Assembly: GCA_011364905.1 (NCBI GenBank)
Contig: RDNZ01000007.1
Coordinates: 32,742-96,741 of the forward strand
Length of the DNA: 64,000 bases
Reading direction: 5' to 3'
From: Candidatus Thorarchaeota archaeon
Lineage (GTDB): Archaea > Asgardarchaeota > Thorarchaeia > Thorarchaeales > Thorarchaeaceae
Every line of letters starts with the position of its first letter. Positions within the stretch are counted from its first letter, which is position 1. Below, in pieces: positions 16,508 through 25,632 of the stretch. The notes beneath the pieces were generated by a model that worked only from the letters and a program-made list of their open reading frames with translations, was not told the origin of the DNA and made no database searches. The translations under genes and the position numbers were made by a program.

Positions 16508-16930
16508 GTGAAGGTGAACGTGATAGTAAGGGACTTCATGACATCATTTATTGTCACAGCTGATGCAGATACTCTTGTAGTCGATGCCGCGAAATTGATG
16601 GCAGCAGAGGATGTTGGCAGCCTGCTCGTTACAAAAGCAGATGTTCTTGCTGGGATGATTACAAGACGCGAAGTAATTGGTGCTCAGCTTCTATCGGATA
16701 AAGCCTATCATTCTCTGTGCGTAAAAGACATAATGACAACTCCTGTTGTAACAATTGGACCTGAAGCTGATCTTGGTCAAACCATCGCGTTGATGAATCA
16801 GACAGGAGTACGTCATGTGCCAGTCATTGAAGGAAACGACATAATCGGACTTGTTGCGTCAACAGACATAATCAGAGTACTGGCAACAATGAAGCTAATC
16901 GCTGATGGTGCGCCGGCAATCGAAGATTAA
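16508..16930 (+). CDS. CBS-domain pair protein
   Basis: A 140-residue stand-alone pair of CBS domains, modules that bind adenosyl ligands such as AMP, ATP or SAM. The repeats are VRDFMTSFIVTADADTLVVD...AAEDVGSLLVTKADVLAGMITRRE and VKDIMTTPVVTIGPEADL...GVRHVPVIEGNDIIGLVASTDI, showing the usual sheet-helix pattern and the D-I/T-R end motif. It begins 15 bases after the GTPase stop, so the two are likely co-transcribed and the CBS pair may report energy state to the GTPase pathway; that link is inference. The GTG start overlaps the GGGTGAGGTGAAG ribosome site region. Its stop overlaps the convergent gene by four bases. Confidence 0.88.
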   Translation: MKVNVIVRDFMTSFIVTADADTLVVDAAKLMAAEDVGSLLVTKADVLAGMITRREVIGAQLLSDKAYHSLCVKDIMTTPVVTIGPEADLGQTIALMNQTGVRHVPVIEGNDIIGLVASTDIIRVLATMKLIADGAPAIED

Positions 16931-17625
16931 CCTATTTTGTATTTTGAAGCTTCAGCTCTGATCTCTTTTTTCAGTTGGATTATATCACGCGCTTGCATCT
17001 CTTTGCGTTTCTGATAACCTCCAACGATTCCAGCCCACCTATCGATATGAACCATAATGGGATCGCTTGGAACAATTTTCATTATAGCAGCTTTTGATTC
17101 TGCCAAAGCATCTAGGACATCTCCAGCTACACAACCCATCTTTAGGGATTTAATTATGGAGTCGAGATGTCCTGCAATTTGCAGTGATCGGTCAGCTGAA
17201 AGCGAGGAGGGAGCAGCTGAAGGCGCCGGAGTTGGTTCAGGTCTGGATGCAGGAGCAGGTTCCGGTGCCGGAGCGGATCTTGCAGGTGTGGGGGCTACCT
17301 GTACTGGCACGGGTTCGGGAACCGGCATATTCTGAATGATCTGTAGCATCTCATTTCGTAGGTTCTCGATGGACTGCTGAATGAAGACGCGGATTGCCCC
17401 GACCTCCTGCACGACCATGTTTGCCAAGTCTTCCTGATTATCAGGAGCTGGAGCGGCTTGAGCTTGATTACCCAGAGCAGCAATAATCTCGTCCTTAGCA
17501 GTTCGTACCTCAGATTTGATCTCGGTGACTGTTCCTAGAATGGTGATCATTCGTTTGAGAGTTTCACCAAGTTGGTTGATGCTTTCTTCAATCTTCATCA
17601 AACGGCTAAGGAATTGCTCTGCCAT
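16927..17625 (-). CDS. Coiled-coil protein with proline/alanine-rich linker
   Basis: About 232 residues from ATG 17625, which has GGTGA five bases before it; an in-frame extension reaches 17673. The N-terminal third is a predicted coiled coil (LMKIEESINQLGETLKRMITILGTVTEIKSEV pattern of heptads), followed by a helical part, then a long low-complexity linker of repeating proline, alanine and glutamate (PEPVPVQVAPTPARSAP-like), and a helical C-terminal domain with SIIKSLKMGCVAGDVLDAL. I do not recognise the family. Its place between two small GTPase genes, although on the other strand, suggests a scaffold or effector role; that is inference. Confidence 0.7.
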   Translation of the reverse strand: MAEQFLSRLMKIEESINQLGETLKRMITILGTVTEIKSEVRTAKDEIIAALGNQAQAAPAPDNQEDLANMVVQEVGAIRVFIQQSIENLRNEMLQIIQNMPVPEPVPVQVAPTPARSAPAPEPAPASRPEPTPAPSAAPSSLSADRSLQIAGHLDSIIKSLKMGCVAGDVLDALAESKAAIMKIVPSDPIMVHIDRWAGIVGGYQKRKEMQARDIIQLKKEIRAEASKYKIG

Positions 17626-17811
17626 AGTATTCACCAACAGTCGACATTTCATCCGAATATGGAAAATGCCCACTATAATCCTTGCTATGACGAACCCAGA
17701 ATGAGATTGTGAGTACTATGAAATTTTGGATATTACGAGGATATACTCAGAACTATTATTAACCAAAAAGCCGGCAAAGATACTTGGCAGTGAAATCTAG
17801 GACGTAGTACC

Positions 17812-18411
17812 ATGTCGATGGATGATGCTAGTCACATGTTTAAGCTGGTTGCGCTGGGAAATGGCGCTGTTGGCAAGACTAGCTGTATTAAGAGGTACAC
17901 GGAAGATAGTTTCAGCGAGCGGTACATTGCAACAATTGGCACCACATTCGCCCTGAAGACTGTGAATACTGTTTTGCCAAGTGGAAGTACTGTAACTGCA
18001 CGAGTTGTTCTTTGGGATCTTGCAGGGCAGCCCACATACAACGAACTGCGACGCAGGTACATGGCTGGCGCATCAATGGCAATCATTGTATATGATGTAA
18101 CACGGCCTCAAACGTTCTTGGATATAGGTGAATGGTTCACCAAGTTTATCACTGTGTGTCCCAATGCTGTGGTCGCGGTCGTAGCCAATAAGATAGATCG
18201 TGAGGACAGACTTGTTCCTCCAGAAGCAGGCAAGATGGTCACCCAGTGGTTGGATGTAGTACATTACGAAACTTCAGCCAAGACCGGAGAGAATGTCAAC
18301 ATTCTCTTCACAGAATTGGTGCAGAAAGCAATTGCCAAACAAGCAGAAACTGGTCCACTTGATTCAACATCAGGGGATCAACCACCAAAACCATTCAAGC
18401 TAGGAGTCTGA
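17812..18411 (+). CDS. Ras-like small GTPase (second copy)
   Basis: A 199-residue GTPase with G1 GNGAVGKTS (16-24), switch I TIGTTF, G3 WDLAGQ, G4 NKID and G5 TSAK, all intact. It shares with the first GTPase the same switch I context and a VYDVTRP-x-TF segment, so the two probably arose by duplication, but P-loop and N-terminal parts differ. The C-terminal tail is proline-rich with no cysteine. A membrane protein gene follows after 23 bases and could be its partner or membrane anchor. GTP-dependent switch; pathway unknown. Confidence 0.94.
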   Translation: MSMDDASHMFKLVALGNGAVGKTSCIKRYTEDSFSERYIATIGTTFALKTVNTVLPSGSTVTARVVLWDLAGQPTYNELRRRYMAGASMAIIVYDVTRPQTFLDIGEWFTKFITVCPNAVVAVVANKIDREDRLVPPEAGKMVTQWLDVVHYETSAKTGENVNILFTELVQKAIAKQAETGPLDSTSGDQPPKPFKLGV

Positions 18412-18434
18412 GAGGGACACTAGGAAGGATATGA

Positions 18435-18971
18435 ATGGTTTCGACAACCAAATATTTAGAAGGATTAATTGGGCATCTTTTTCTCTTCTTAGTTAACTTC
18501 TCCGTCCTAGTAGGGATTATTGAGAGTCTTCAGCTTTTTACTCCGTCACTACCAATCCTCAATGCTCTGGTCCTGGGATACATGCTTGCTCACACATTCG
18601 TACTCCTCACTGTGCAACAAGGCATTCAAATTCTGGAGCTTATTAGAATGCATCTACCCACCGTGTTAATTCTTTACTACTTTAGAATCAGTGATCAGGA
18701 AACTATTCAGGTTCCGCTGTTTGACCCCACAAAAAGTCGATTGGCAGTTCTAATTGTTCTCCTTGTGATAACAGGCGGACCAATACTCTACCCAATTTTC
18801 GCAATCTACGGATTTCTTCTCGTTTGGGGACACCTCACAATCATTGCACTAGATCCAGCAAGAATTGTTCAATACTTTGGTATATTCCTCAACTATGCAC
18901 CTCCTTTGTTACTCATTGTAGCAGGAGCCATAGTCATCTCAATTGTGATGATTGAAAGAAGACATGTCTGA
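18435..18971 (+). CDS. Membrane protein of unknown function
   Basis: 178 residues with about five hydrophobic helices (VNFSVLVGIIESLQLF, VLGYMLAHTFVLLTV, LAVLIVLLVITGGPILYPIFAIYGFLLVWGH and a C-terminal APPLLLIVAGAIVISIVMI). No recognised motif or signal peptide. ATG 18435 follows AGGAAGGATATGA. It lies 23 bases after the second GTPase, same strand, so it is probably in the same transcript. It ends ten bases before the convergent purA. Function unknown. Confidence 0.7.
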   Translation: MVSTTKYLEGLIGHLFLFLVNFSVLVGIIESLQLFTPSLPILNALVLGYMLAHTFVLLTVQQGIQILELIRMHLPTVLILYYFRISDQETIQVPLFDPTKSRLAVLIVLLVITGGPILYPIFAIYGFLLVWGHLTIIALDPARIVQYFGIFLNYAPPLLLIVAGAIVISIVMIERRHV

Positions 18972-18980
18972 GGCGCTGAT

Positions 18981-20264
18981 TCAAGAAACAATGATTGTAT
19001 CTGCCCTATCCGGGCCGATTGAAACCAGTTTCACCTGTGTGTTCGTTAATTTTTCAATAAACGCAAGGTATCTTTTCAGTTGGACCGGCAAATCGTGCAA
19101 CGACTCTAATTCTGATAGAGATAGGTCATCAAGTGTCCACCCTTCTAACTCTTCATAGATAGGAACTACGTTTGACAGAGTGGTAGCATCGGCAGGGAAA
19201 TTCGTGGTTTCTTCGCCGTCTACATCGTAGGCGACACAGACTTTCAAGGGATTGATTCCCGTCAGAGCATCAGCTTTTGTAACTGCCAGAAACTTGCCAC
19301 CATTGAGCCTGACCGCATACCGCAACGCAACAATATCCAACCACCCGCATCTTCGAGGCCGACCTGTTACTGTGCCATACTCTCTGCCTTTATCGCGAAT
19401 TCTTAGACCAACGCTTCCTTCAACCTCTGTTGGAAAAGGGCCGGTTCCGACTCTAGTCAGATACGCCTTGCAGATACCTAACACAGACTCGAGTTTCGAG
19501 AATGGAACTCCAGTTCCGATTGATGCAGCGGCAGAAATACAATTAGAACTTGTGACAAAAGGATAGGTCCCATGGTCAATATCAAGTAGAGTACCTTGAG
19601 CTCCTTCAAATAGGACACGTTTTCCTGCACTCATCTCCTTCTCCAAGAAGACGCCACTGTCTCCAACATAGGGCAAAAGGCTCTTGACAGCAGAGGTAAA
19701 AGACTCCAATGAAGGACCATTTTGTGTATCCACATCTGCATGATGAACTGCCTCAATAATAGACCTCGATGAAGCTTCAAGAGATGACCATTGATCACCT
19801 GAATGGTTTCTGAAATCGCAAAATCGAACACCGACACGAGACACCTTGTCAGAGTATGTAGGACCAATTCCTCTCCTCGTGGTACCGATCATCTTTCCTC
19901 CTTTAGATAACTCATTAAGGCCATCAATCTGAATGTGATACGGTGTGATGAGATGCGCTCGGTCACTGATTAGCAGGTTAACCTCGATTCCGGCCTTCCT
20001 CAAGGCGTTAATCTCATCTAAGAGAATGATGGGATCAACCACAACACCATTTCCAATCACTACACTTTTTTTGCGTATAGCGCCAGTGGGCATAATTCTA
20101 AACTTGTGTACCTTCTCGCCTATTTTCACAGTATGCCCTGCGTTACTGCCACCTTGAAATCTAACTACAATGTCAAAGTCCTCTGAAAGTACATCGACTA
20201 TCTTGCCTTTGCCTTCGTCGCCCCACTGCAGTCCGACGACGACCAAGCTTTGAGAGGAGTTCAT
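18981..20264 (-). CDS. purA: Adenylosuccinate synthetase
   Basis: 427-residue PurA, the GTP-dependent enzyme that joins IMP and aspartate in AMP synthesis. Seen: the N-terminal GLQWGDEGKGKIVD motif with catalytic aspartate and P-loop-like lysine, FQGGSNAGHTV, TTRRGIGPTYSDKVSR, FEGAQGTLLDIDHGTYPFVTSS, and GRPRRCGWLDIVALRYA. Length is full. The ATG at 20264 diverges from the geranylgeranyl reductase gene. A single, stand-alone gene; no other purine genes nearby. Confidence 0.97.
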   Translation of the reverse strand: MNSSQSLVVVGLQWGDEGKGKIVDVLSEDFDIVVRFQGGSNAGHTVKIGEKVHKFRIMPTGAIRKKSVVIGNGVVVDPIILLDEINALRKAGIEVNLLISDRAHLITPYHIQIDGLNELSKGGKMIGTTRRGIGPTYSDKVSRVGVRFCDFRNHSGDQWSSLEASSRSIIEAVHHADVDTQNGPSLESFTSAVKSLLPYVGDSGVFLEKEMSAGKRVLFEGAQGTLLDIDHGTYPFVTSSNCISAAASIGTGVPFSKLESVLGICKAYLTRVGTGPFPTEVEGSVGLRIRDKGREYGTVTGRPRRCGWLDIVALRYAVRLNGGKFLAVTKADALTGINPLKVCVAYDVDGEETTNFPADATTLSNVVPIYEELEGWTLDDLSLSELESLHDLPVQLKRYLAFIEKLTNTQVKLVSIGPDRADTIIVS

Positions 20265-20330
20265 AGAGTGAGACCTTCGTTCGTTGTAGATAATAGTTAT
20301 GCCTTGTTTCAGACTTTTGTGTTATGCAGG

Positions 20331-20338
20331 TATTTAAA
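20331..20338 (+). promoter_or_regulatory. TATA box for geranylgeranyl reductase gene
   Basis: TATTTAAA, a strong archaeal TATA box, 32 bases before the TTG start, so the message is nearly leaderless. Confidence 0.5.
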
Positions 20339-20369
20339 TTCCAGAGCTAGTTTATGGAGTCGAGAGACT

Positions 20370-21722
20370 TTGAAGAAATCAGATGTTGTTATCGTTGGTG
20401 CAGGATCAGCAGGATGTGTCACAGCTAGAAGATGTGCTGAACTTGGACTGAAGACACTGCTTTTGGATAGAAAGCCTCAGGAAGAAGTCGGGCAGAAAGT
20501 ATGCGGCGACGAGGTTAGTAAAACACACTTTGAGGCAACAGGAATAGACTACCCTGAGGGTGATGAAATATCGTCAGCCATTTTAGGCGCAGATGTCTAT
20601 CCTCCAAACAGAAAGAACGAATTACAGGTCAGAGGATGGACTGAGTTTGACGGTTGGACTGTGAACAGGCTCATTTGGGGGCAAAGGCTACTAAAGGATG
20701 CTATCGATGCAGGTGTCAAATTCCTGCCCAATATCCATGTAGCCGAACCTGTGGTGAATTCGGACCGTGTCATAGGTGTTGAATACAAAGACCTCGAATC
20801 TGCGGAAACTGTCGTTGTTAGTAGCAAGATAGTCGTTGATGCAAGCGGATTTGCAGCAGTTATAAGAAACAAGTTGGAAAGCCCTCTCATTGAAAACAAC
20901 ATTGACAAAGAGGACGTTGCCCTCTGTTATAGAGAGATTCTGAAGCTGAAGATGCCTTTGGCTGAACCCGAGGTTGCTCGTGTTTTCCTTGGTGGAGAAA
21001 TAGCACCAAAGGGCTACGCATGGATTTTCCCCAAGGGGGTTCAAGAGGTCAATGTAGGTGTAGGCATAACAGGCGGTGAAGGACGCGGCTCACCAAAATC
21101 ACACTGCTTTAAGTTCAAGGAGCAATACCCGTTGCTGTTCGGCAGCAAGGTAATAGATGGAAAGGGAGGTGCAGTGCCAGTCAGGAGACCCCTCAAGAGT
21201 CTTGTTGGAGATGGTATTGCATTCGTTGGAGACGCCGCACTGCAAGTCAATCCAATCCATGGTGGAGGCATTGGAGCAGGCATGAGAGCAGGAATCATCC
21301 TTGGTGAAGTTGTGAGAGGAGCAATTGCAAAACGAGATCTTTCAGCGGCGGGTTTATGGTCATATAACATGCGATACCTTCCTAACTTCGGACGCAGACT
21401 AGCATCTCTTGAGGTCTTCAAAAGACTCCTCCAAGCAGTATCAGATGAAGACATGAACTTCGGTTTTGAAAGAAGACTACTCGAAGCTGAAGACTTGATG
21501 GCTGCAAACCGTGGTGATGGGATTTCTCTCAGCATTGTTGAAAAAATGAAGAGAGTAAAAAGAGGAGCAGGCAGAATATCTCTTCTAATGAAGTTGCAGA
21601 AGGCAGCAGGGCTCATGAAAAAGATGAACAAAGCTTACAGTAACTACCCGACCAGCCCAGATAGACTTGATAGTTGGGAAAAGTCAGTCTTGAGCATTAT
21701 AGAATCGGCAACTTTCAAATAG
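20370..21722 (+). CDS. Geranylgeranyl reductase-family flavoprotein
   Basis: About 450 residues from TTG 20370, which is 32 bases after the TATA box; longer upstream starts would overlap purA and its promoter. The N-terminus has the FAD Rossmann motif VVIVGAGSAGCVTARRC, followed by GQKVCGDEVSKTHFEATGIDYP, typical of archaeal geranylgeranyl reductases, and ends with GDAALQVNPIHGGGIGAGMRAG, the conserved second FAD motif with N-P-x-x-G-G-G. These enzymes saturate the isoprenoid chains of archaeal membrane lipids or of related isoprenoids. The C-terminal lysine-rich tail is normal for the family. Exact isoprenoid substrate is unknown. Confidence 0.9.
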   Translation: MKKSDVVIVGAGSAGCVTARRCAELGLKTLLLDRKPQEEVGQKVCGDEVSKTHFEATGIDYPEGDEISSAILGADVYPPNRKNELQVRGWTEFDGWTVNRLIWGQRLLKDAIDAGVKFLPNIHVAEPVVNSDRVIGVEYKDLESAETVVVSSKIVVDASGFAAVIRNKLESPLIENNIDKEDVALCYREILKLKMPLAEPEVARVFLGGEIAPKGYAWIFPKGVQEVNVGVGITGGEGRGSPKSHCFKFKEQYPLLFGSKVIDGKGGAVPVRRPLKSLVGDGIAFVGDAALQVNPIHGGGIGAGMRAGIILGEVVRGAIAKRDLSAAGLWSYNMRYLPNFGRRLASLEVFKRLLQAVSDEDMNFGFERRLLEAEDLMAANRGDGISLSIVEKMKRVKRGAGRISLLMKLQKAAGLMKKMNKAYSNYPTSPDRLDSWEKSVLSIIESATFK

Positions 21723-21730
21723 AGAAGAAA

Positions 21731-21751
21731 GATGGTCTTTGCGAGACCATC
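21731..21751. terminator. Hairpin between GGR and radA
   Basis: GATGGTCT (21731-21738) pairs with AGACCATC (21744-21751), loop TTGCG. It lies between the two convergent stop codons, a likely shared 3' end structure. Confidence 0.5.
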
Positions 21752-21771
21752 AGTTTCTGCAAAAATGAATT

Positions 21772-22824
21772 TTAGACGTCACGTATGCCATCCTTAACAA
21801 CAGTGAAAACTGCTTCACCCTCGGGAAGGTTGGGAGAATCTACTAGCCGGCAGATTCTTCGTTCACCTTTTGATTTTCTGAGATAACAACGGGTCTGTGG
21901 CACATGTGCAAGGACATGACCACCTACAGGAGCTGTTGGGTCTCCAAAGAATGCATCCGGCCGGGACATGACTTGATTGGTGATATACACCGCCATATTG
22001 TTGATCTCCGCACCTCTCTGGAGATGGTGGAGATGCTTGTTTAATTTCTGTTGTCTTGCTGCCAGGGTACCTCTACCAGTATATTCCGCTCTAAAGTGAC
22101 TCGTCACGGAGTCAACAACCAATAGTCTGGCATTCTGGTCAGTTGCCATTTCCATGGCTTGATCGCACAAAAGGATTTGATGGTCCGAGTTGTACGCGCG
22201 AGCCCACACGACATTCTTCAGAACTTTGGCTGGGTCCATCCCATAGGCCTCTGCCATGTCAACTAAGCGCTCAGGCCGGAAAGTCCCTTCGGTATCCACA
22301 TAGATTGCTTTTGCGCCAAGACCCCCCTCTTCTGGGGAACGCTGTACCATCACAGCCAATTGATGTGCAATCTGAGTTTTTCCCGACCTGAAAGATCCGT
22401 ACATCTCTGTGATGGATTGAGTTTCAAGGCCTCCTGCAAAAAGCTCATCCAAAGCCTTGGAACCTGTGGAGATACGACCAGCTGTTTTACGCCTTTCCAA
22501 AAGTAAATCGGCAGTCTCGAATCCAATGTCTAGCATCTCTCGAGCCGCTTTGATGATCTTTGTGGCCGTTGTCTCTCCAATTGAACCAGCTGCTGCTAGT
22601 TCTCCAGGGGATGCAACAGCAATTGCTTCTACATTCTTATAGCCCGATTCGGCTAATCGTTTTCCAATAGCTGGACCGACTCCAGGGAGATCGGTCACTT
22701 CAATCCCTGACACTCCAGCATCTTCGCCAGAAGTTTCAAGGGTTTCCTGATCATTCGCATCGAACTCCTCGTAGTCCATTTCCTCTTCGTCTTTTTCTTC
22801 ATCTGCTTCCTTTTTTGGTGACAA
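21772..22824 (-). CDS. radA: RadA recombinase
   Basis: 350-residue archaeal RadA/Rad51 that forms filaments on single-stranded DNA and does strand exchange. The very acidic N-terminal tail (about 40 residues) is followed by a helix-hairpin-helix domain ([20 protein letters not shown]), then the ATPase core: Walker [21 protein letters not shown], Walker [13 protein letters not shown], and the L2 region ending in [20 protein letters not shown]. Walker A has F-R in place of the more common F-G before SGKT. Start is TTG 22824 after a strong GGGAGGT; TATA box at 22906-22913. Confidence 0.97.
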   Translation of the reverse strand: MSPKKEADEEKDEEEMDYEEFDANDQETLETSGEDAGVSGIEVTDLPGVGPAIGKRLAESGYKNVEAIAVASPGELAAAGSIGETTATKIIKAAREMLDIGFETADLLLERRKTAGRISTGSKALDELFAGGLETQSITEMYGSFRSGKTQIAHQLAVMVQRSPEEGGLGAKAIYVDTEGTFRPERLVDMAEAYGMDPAKVLKNVVWARAYNSDHQILLCDQAMEMATDQNARLLVVDSVTSHFRAEYTGRGTLAARQQKLNKHLHHLQRGAEINNMAVYITNQVMSRPDAFFGDPTAPVGGHVLAHVPQTRCYLRKSKGERRICRLVDSPNLPEGEAVFTVVKDGIRDV

Positions 22825-22905
22825 GTAGAAGACCTCCCTATATCACCCAACATCTATCCTCAGACTTTGTTGAGCATGTAGACGTGATAATGTCGATTCA
22901 CTGAG

Positions 22906-22913
22906 TATAAAAA
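22906..22913 (-). promoter_or_regulatory. TATA box for radA
   Basis: TATAAAAA on the plus strand (TTTTTATA on the gene strand), about 85 bases before the TTG start, giving a leader of about 60 bases. Confidence 0.4.
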
Positions 22914-23036
22914 TAGCACTAGTGAACAGACCGAGTGATGAGTCTATAACTTCTCTAAAGAACTTGACTCTTCCTACAGAAAGAACTCTGGAATATTTCA
23001 ATCATAAGACCAATGGTAACAAGGATCGAAAGCGTT

Positions 23037-23363
23037 CTAGCCGCGCGTTAGTGTGACTAAAATGAATTCCTCTTGGGGAGCGATTCGAATTCCACCCATG
23101 TTTGTCTGAATCTGAATGAAAGCCAGCTCGCCGCCTTCTTTAACACCCCGAACAATCTCCCATGTCTTACCAATCAGTGCGCTTAGAAGAGCCGAGATTT
23201 CTTCAGCCCTCTCAAGAGTCACACCCCATGTGTTGATTGGAAATCCTTCTGGACTAATGAAAAGAGCGGCATATACATCGGGAAACTTGCTTGTTATATT
23301 TTGAATAATCCTCTCGAATATCTCACGCTTTGGCATTGCTGGCATGTTTTTGTACACATCCAT
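23037..23363 (-). CDS. Roadblock/LC7 domain protein
   Basis: A 108-residue single roadblock/LC7 domain, the small fold that in eukaryotes regulates small GTPases (Ragulator, MglB) and dynein. Order seen: helix IFERIIQNITSKFPDV, strand AALFISPEGFPI, helix RAEEISALLSALIGKTWEIV, then strands ELAFIQIQTNMGGIRIAP and FILVTLTRG. Roadblock proteins are enriched in Asgard genomes, where they are thought to control GTPases; the two GTPases in this window lie 5-7 kb away. ATG 23363 has a weak ribosome site; ATG 23345 is possible. It lies upstream of radA on the same strand, 212 bases away. Confidence 0.88.
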   Translation of the reverse strand: MDVYKNMPAMPKREIFERIIQNITSKFPDVYAALFISPEGFPINTWGVTLERAEEISALLSALIGKTWEIVRGVKEGGELAFIQIQTNMGGIRIAPQEEFILVTLTRG

Positions 23364-23444
23364 AGCAGTTTCTGGGTGTTCTGGTATCTCAAAGGTGTTA
23401 AATGGACAAAGAAAAAGCTTGTTGTCATATAGCCAAGAGCTAGG

Positions 23445-23461
23445 AGTGAAACTATTTCACT
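23445..23461. promoter_or_regulatory. 17-bp palindrome, possible operator
   Basis: AGTGAAA-CTA-TTTCACT, perfect seven-base arms, in the divergent gap between the roadblock gene and the membrane protein gene at 23524. Position suggests a dimeric repressor site; no binding evidence. Confidence 0.4.
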
Positions 23462-23523
23462 TGATTTCATAAAAAGAGAAACGCTTCCTGATTACCCTAT
23501 CTGGATACGACTACCAAAACTAT

Positions 23524-24234
23524 TTGAAACACACTGGAACGTCATTCTTCGAACTCAAAGTAGGGACTGAAAACGAACTTACAATATTCCAAACCATGAT
23601 GGTGAAACTAGTGAAATACCACGATGAGTTGCTAGAATTGGCAGGAGCGAGAGTTACTTTTTCTAGAGCAATTTCAAGACTTACTCCGGCTCCGCTAATC
23701 AATCTCTATGTTGGTATTATCTTTTCACTTACTTCACCAATAGGTCTCGGACCGTATCTTAGTCCTCTTCAATCTGTGTTGATCTGCCTACTCATAATGG
23801 TCATTCTCCCCATTGCTCCAATAGTCTTAGAGGCGTGGAGAGGAAATGTAGATCTCGATGTGTCTAACAGAGAAAGCCGGACAAAGTTCTTTGTGTTTTC
23901 GATGATGTGCGATGTCTTAGCTTTTGTCGTCTATGGATATTTCAAATGTCATATCATGAGTACTCTTGCTGCAGCATACTTCTCTGTAACGTTTGGTGTA
24001 CTGTTGGTCAGCTTGAGATGGAAGATATCAGTCCATGGAGCAGGGATAGGTGGCCCTGGTGCAGCTCTAATCTATGTCTATGGTCCTATTGCTCTCAGTG
24101 TCATCGCTGTTTGGGCATTGGTCATTTACTCTAGGGTCAAACTGAAACAGCATACACTGTTACAGTCAATTGCAGGCGTATTGATAGCAGTGATTATCTC
24201 ATGGGCGACCTATGTTGCTTTGTACGCAGTATGA
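23524..24234 (+). CDS. Membrane protein, PAP2-phosphatase-like
   Basis: 236 residues (TTG 23524; ATG 23596 would remove 24). About six membrane helices. The segment LRWKISVHGAGIGGPGAALIYVYGP resembles the C-terminal S-x-H and G/H signature region of PAP2-type lipid phosphatases, with a soluble basic/acidic N-terminal part. The other PAP2 motifs are not clear, so it may be an inactive relative or an unrelated membrane protein. It is divergent from the roadblock gene with a palindrome between. A TCATAAAAAG element at about 23468 may be its TATA box. Confidence 0.5.
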   Translation: MKHTGTSFFELKVGTENELTIFQTMMVKLVKYHDELLELAGARVTFSRAISRLTPAPLINLYVGIIFSLTSPIGLGPYLSPLQSVLICLLIMVILPIAPIVLEAWRGNVDLDVSNRESRTKFFVFSMMCDVLAFVVYGYFKCHIMSTLAAAYFSVTFGVLLVSLRWKISVHGAGIGGPGAALIYVYGPIALSVIAVWALVIYSRVKLKQHTLLQSIAGVLIAVIISWATYVALYAV

Positions 24235-24340
24235 CAATCGAGATGCGATATGACGATTTTGTACGAAATCGATTCATATGTGAACTTTCGAATTTGTTAG
24301 ATGCAGTTACGCCGCTGTCTAACTATAGGAATGTCTGTCA

Positions 24341-25627
24341 ATGCAGGACCAAGTGATTTGTCCAAATTGTGGAAAACACATCAGAAAGGGATCGACATTC
24401 TGTATAGGTTGTGGAAACAAAGTGCCCGAAGATTTGCCAATAGCCCCGCAAGAACCTACACTTGAAGATTCAGAGATTTCAGATGAATCTGACGAACTTC
24501 CAAGCCTTGAAGAGTCTGTCTTGGATGAGATACCTTCCGAATCGACTTCGCAAGCTACTGAACCGGAGGTCTTGCCACCGATAGAGGAAGACATGAGCTG
24601 GGATGATTCACCATTACCAACACCCGAAGGGCAACTAACTGAAGATGACATAACCCTCGTTGACAAAATCGTCGAGGCTCATGCAGGAGAGCCTTCCGGA
24701 AGTGCCACAGAAGGACCAAGCACCTCTGCGTCAGATGGTCCCCCACTATTGCCAATTGGAGACCCAGCAGTACCAGAAGGAAGAAGTACCGACCTATCAT
24801 GGGAAGAGGGAGTGGAAGGAATCAAAGTGGGAATGCCCTTCAAAGAGGTTGAACCACCTAGAGTCTTTGATGAAGAGGTTCCAATCACAACTGAAGAGGC
24901 ACTTGAGCATCTGTTCCCTGAAGGAGCACCAAAAGAGATTCAAGAAGAAACAAGAGAAGCTGTTGAGCATCTGTTCCCTGAAGGGAGAGGAACTACAACA
25001 ACGTCGTTCATCGATGTTGTAGTCGGGAAACCCTCAAGAGTTGGTCTTAAGGGACCACTTCAGGAGCTTGAAACACCTGTTTGCCCGAACTGCGGGGTCG
25101 CACTTTCATCAGACGATTTTGAGTATCCGCCTTATGTTTTTGAGGCCATGGGGAAAGCGCGACTTGAGCGAGGCGAACAGTACCTTCAGGAGAATGAGCA
25201 TGAGAAAGCAATCGAATCCTTTGAGATTGCAAAGATGCTGTTCGAGCAAGCCGGAAACGAAAAGGGTGTTGCTGAAAGCGTAAAGAGAGTAGATATTGGC
25301 TATGATGAGATGGCAAAGTTTCACTTTGATCAGGGCGAGAACCATATGAAAGTGAATGAATATGAATGGGCTATTGTGCAGTTCAGAAAAGCTCGGGAGC
25401 TCTACATGTTCAGCACTGATGAAAAGAAGCGTGCTCGATGTTCAGAGAAAGCTCGGGAAGCCTATGTAGAGTGGGGGAAAGACCTCGAGTCCCAGGGAGA
25501 CCAGTTGGCCAAAGACGGAAGTTCAAGGGATGCACTGTCAAAGTACCAGGAAGCCGCTGCCAAGTATCGAGAAGGCGAGGATAGTAAAAGACTCCGAGGC
25601 CTTGAGAAGAAGATTCGGAAGGCTTAG
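24341..25627 (+). CDS. Zinc-ribbon and TPR-like protein
   Basis: 428 residues. It starts with a double zinc ribbon (CPNCGKHIRKGSTFCIGCG, residues 7-25), then a long acidic, serine/proline-rich disordered region, then two copies of an LEHLFPEG-type motif about 20 residues apart, a second CPNCG half-ribbon near residue 248, and a helical C-terminus of three to four TPR-like repeats (RLERGEQYLQENEHEKAIE; FHFDQGENHMKVNEYEWAI; AKDGSSRDALSKYQEAAAKY). TPRs bind peptides; zinc ribbons followed by disordered tails are frequent in archaeal and Asgard regulatory proteins. No known function. ATG 24341 clear. Confidence 0.75.
   Translation: MQDQVICPNCGKHIRKGSTFCIGCGNKVPEDLPIAPQEPTLEDSEISDESDELPSLEESVLDEIPSESTSQATEPEVLPPIEEDMSWDDSPLPTPEGQLTEDDITLVDKIVEAHAGEPSGSATEGPSTSASDGPPLLPIGDPAVPEGRSTDLSWEEGVEGIKVGMPFKEVEPPRVFDEEVPITTEEALEHLFPEGAPKEIQEETREAVEHLFPEGRGTTTTSFIDVVVGKPSRVGLKGPLQELETPVCPNCGVALSSDDFEYPPYVFEAMGKARLERGEQYLQENEHEKAIESFEIAKMLFEQAGNEKGVAESVKRVDIGYDEMAKFHFDQGENHMKVNEYEWAIVQFRKARELYMFSTDEKKRARCSEKAREAYVEWGKDLESQGDQLAKDGSSRDALSKYQEAAAKYREGEDSKRLRGLEKKIRKA
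24903..24984 (+). repeat. Short internal repeat in the zinc-ribbon/TPR gene
   Basis: Two identical 22-base stretches (24903-24924 and 24963-24984) separated by one 60-base period encode the repeated L/V-E-H-L-F-P-E-G motif. A sign of local duplication. Confidence 0.75.
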
Positions 25628-25632
25628 TGCCT

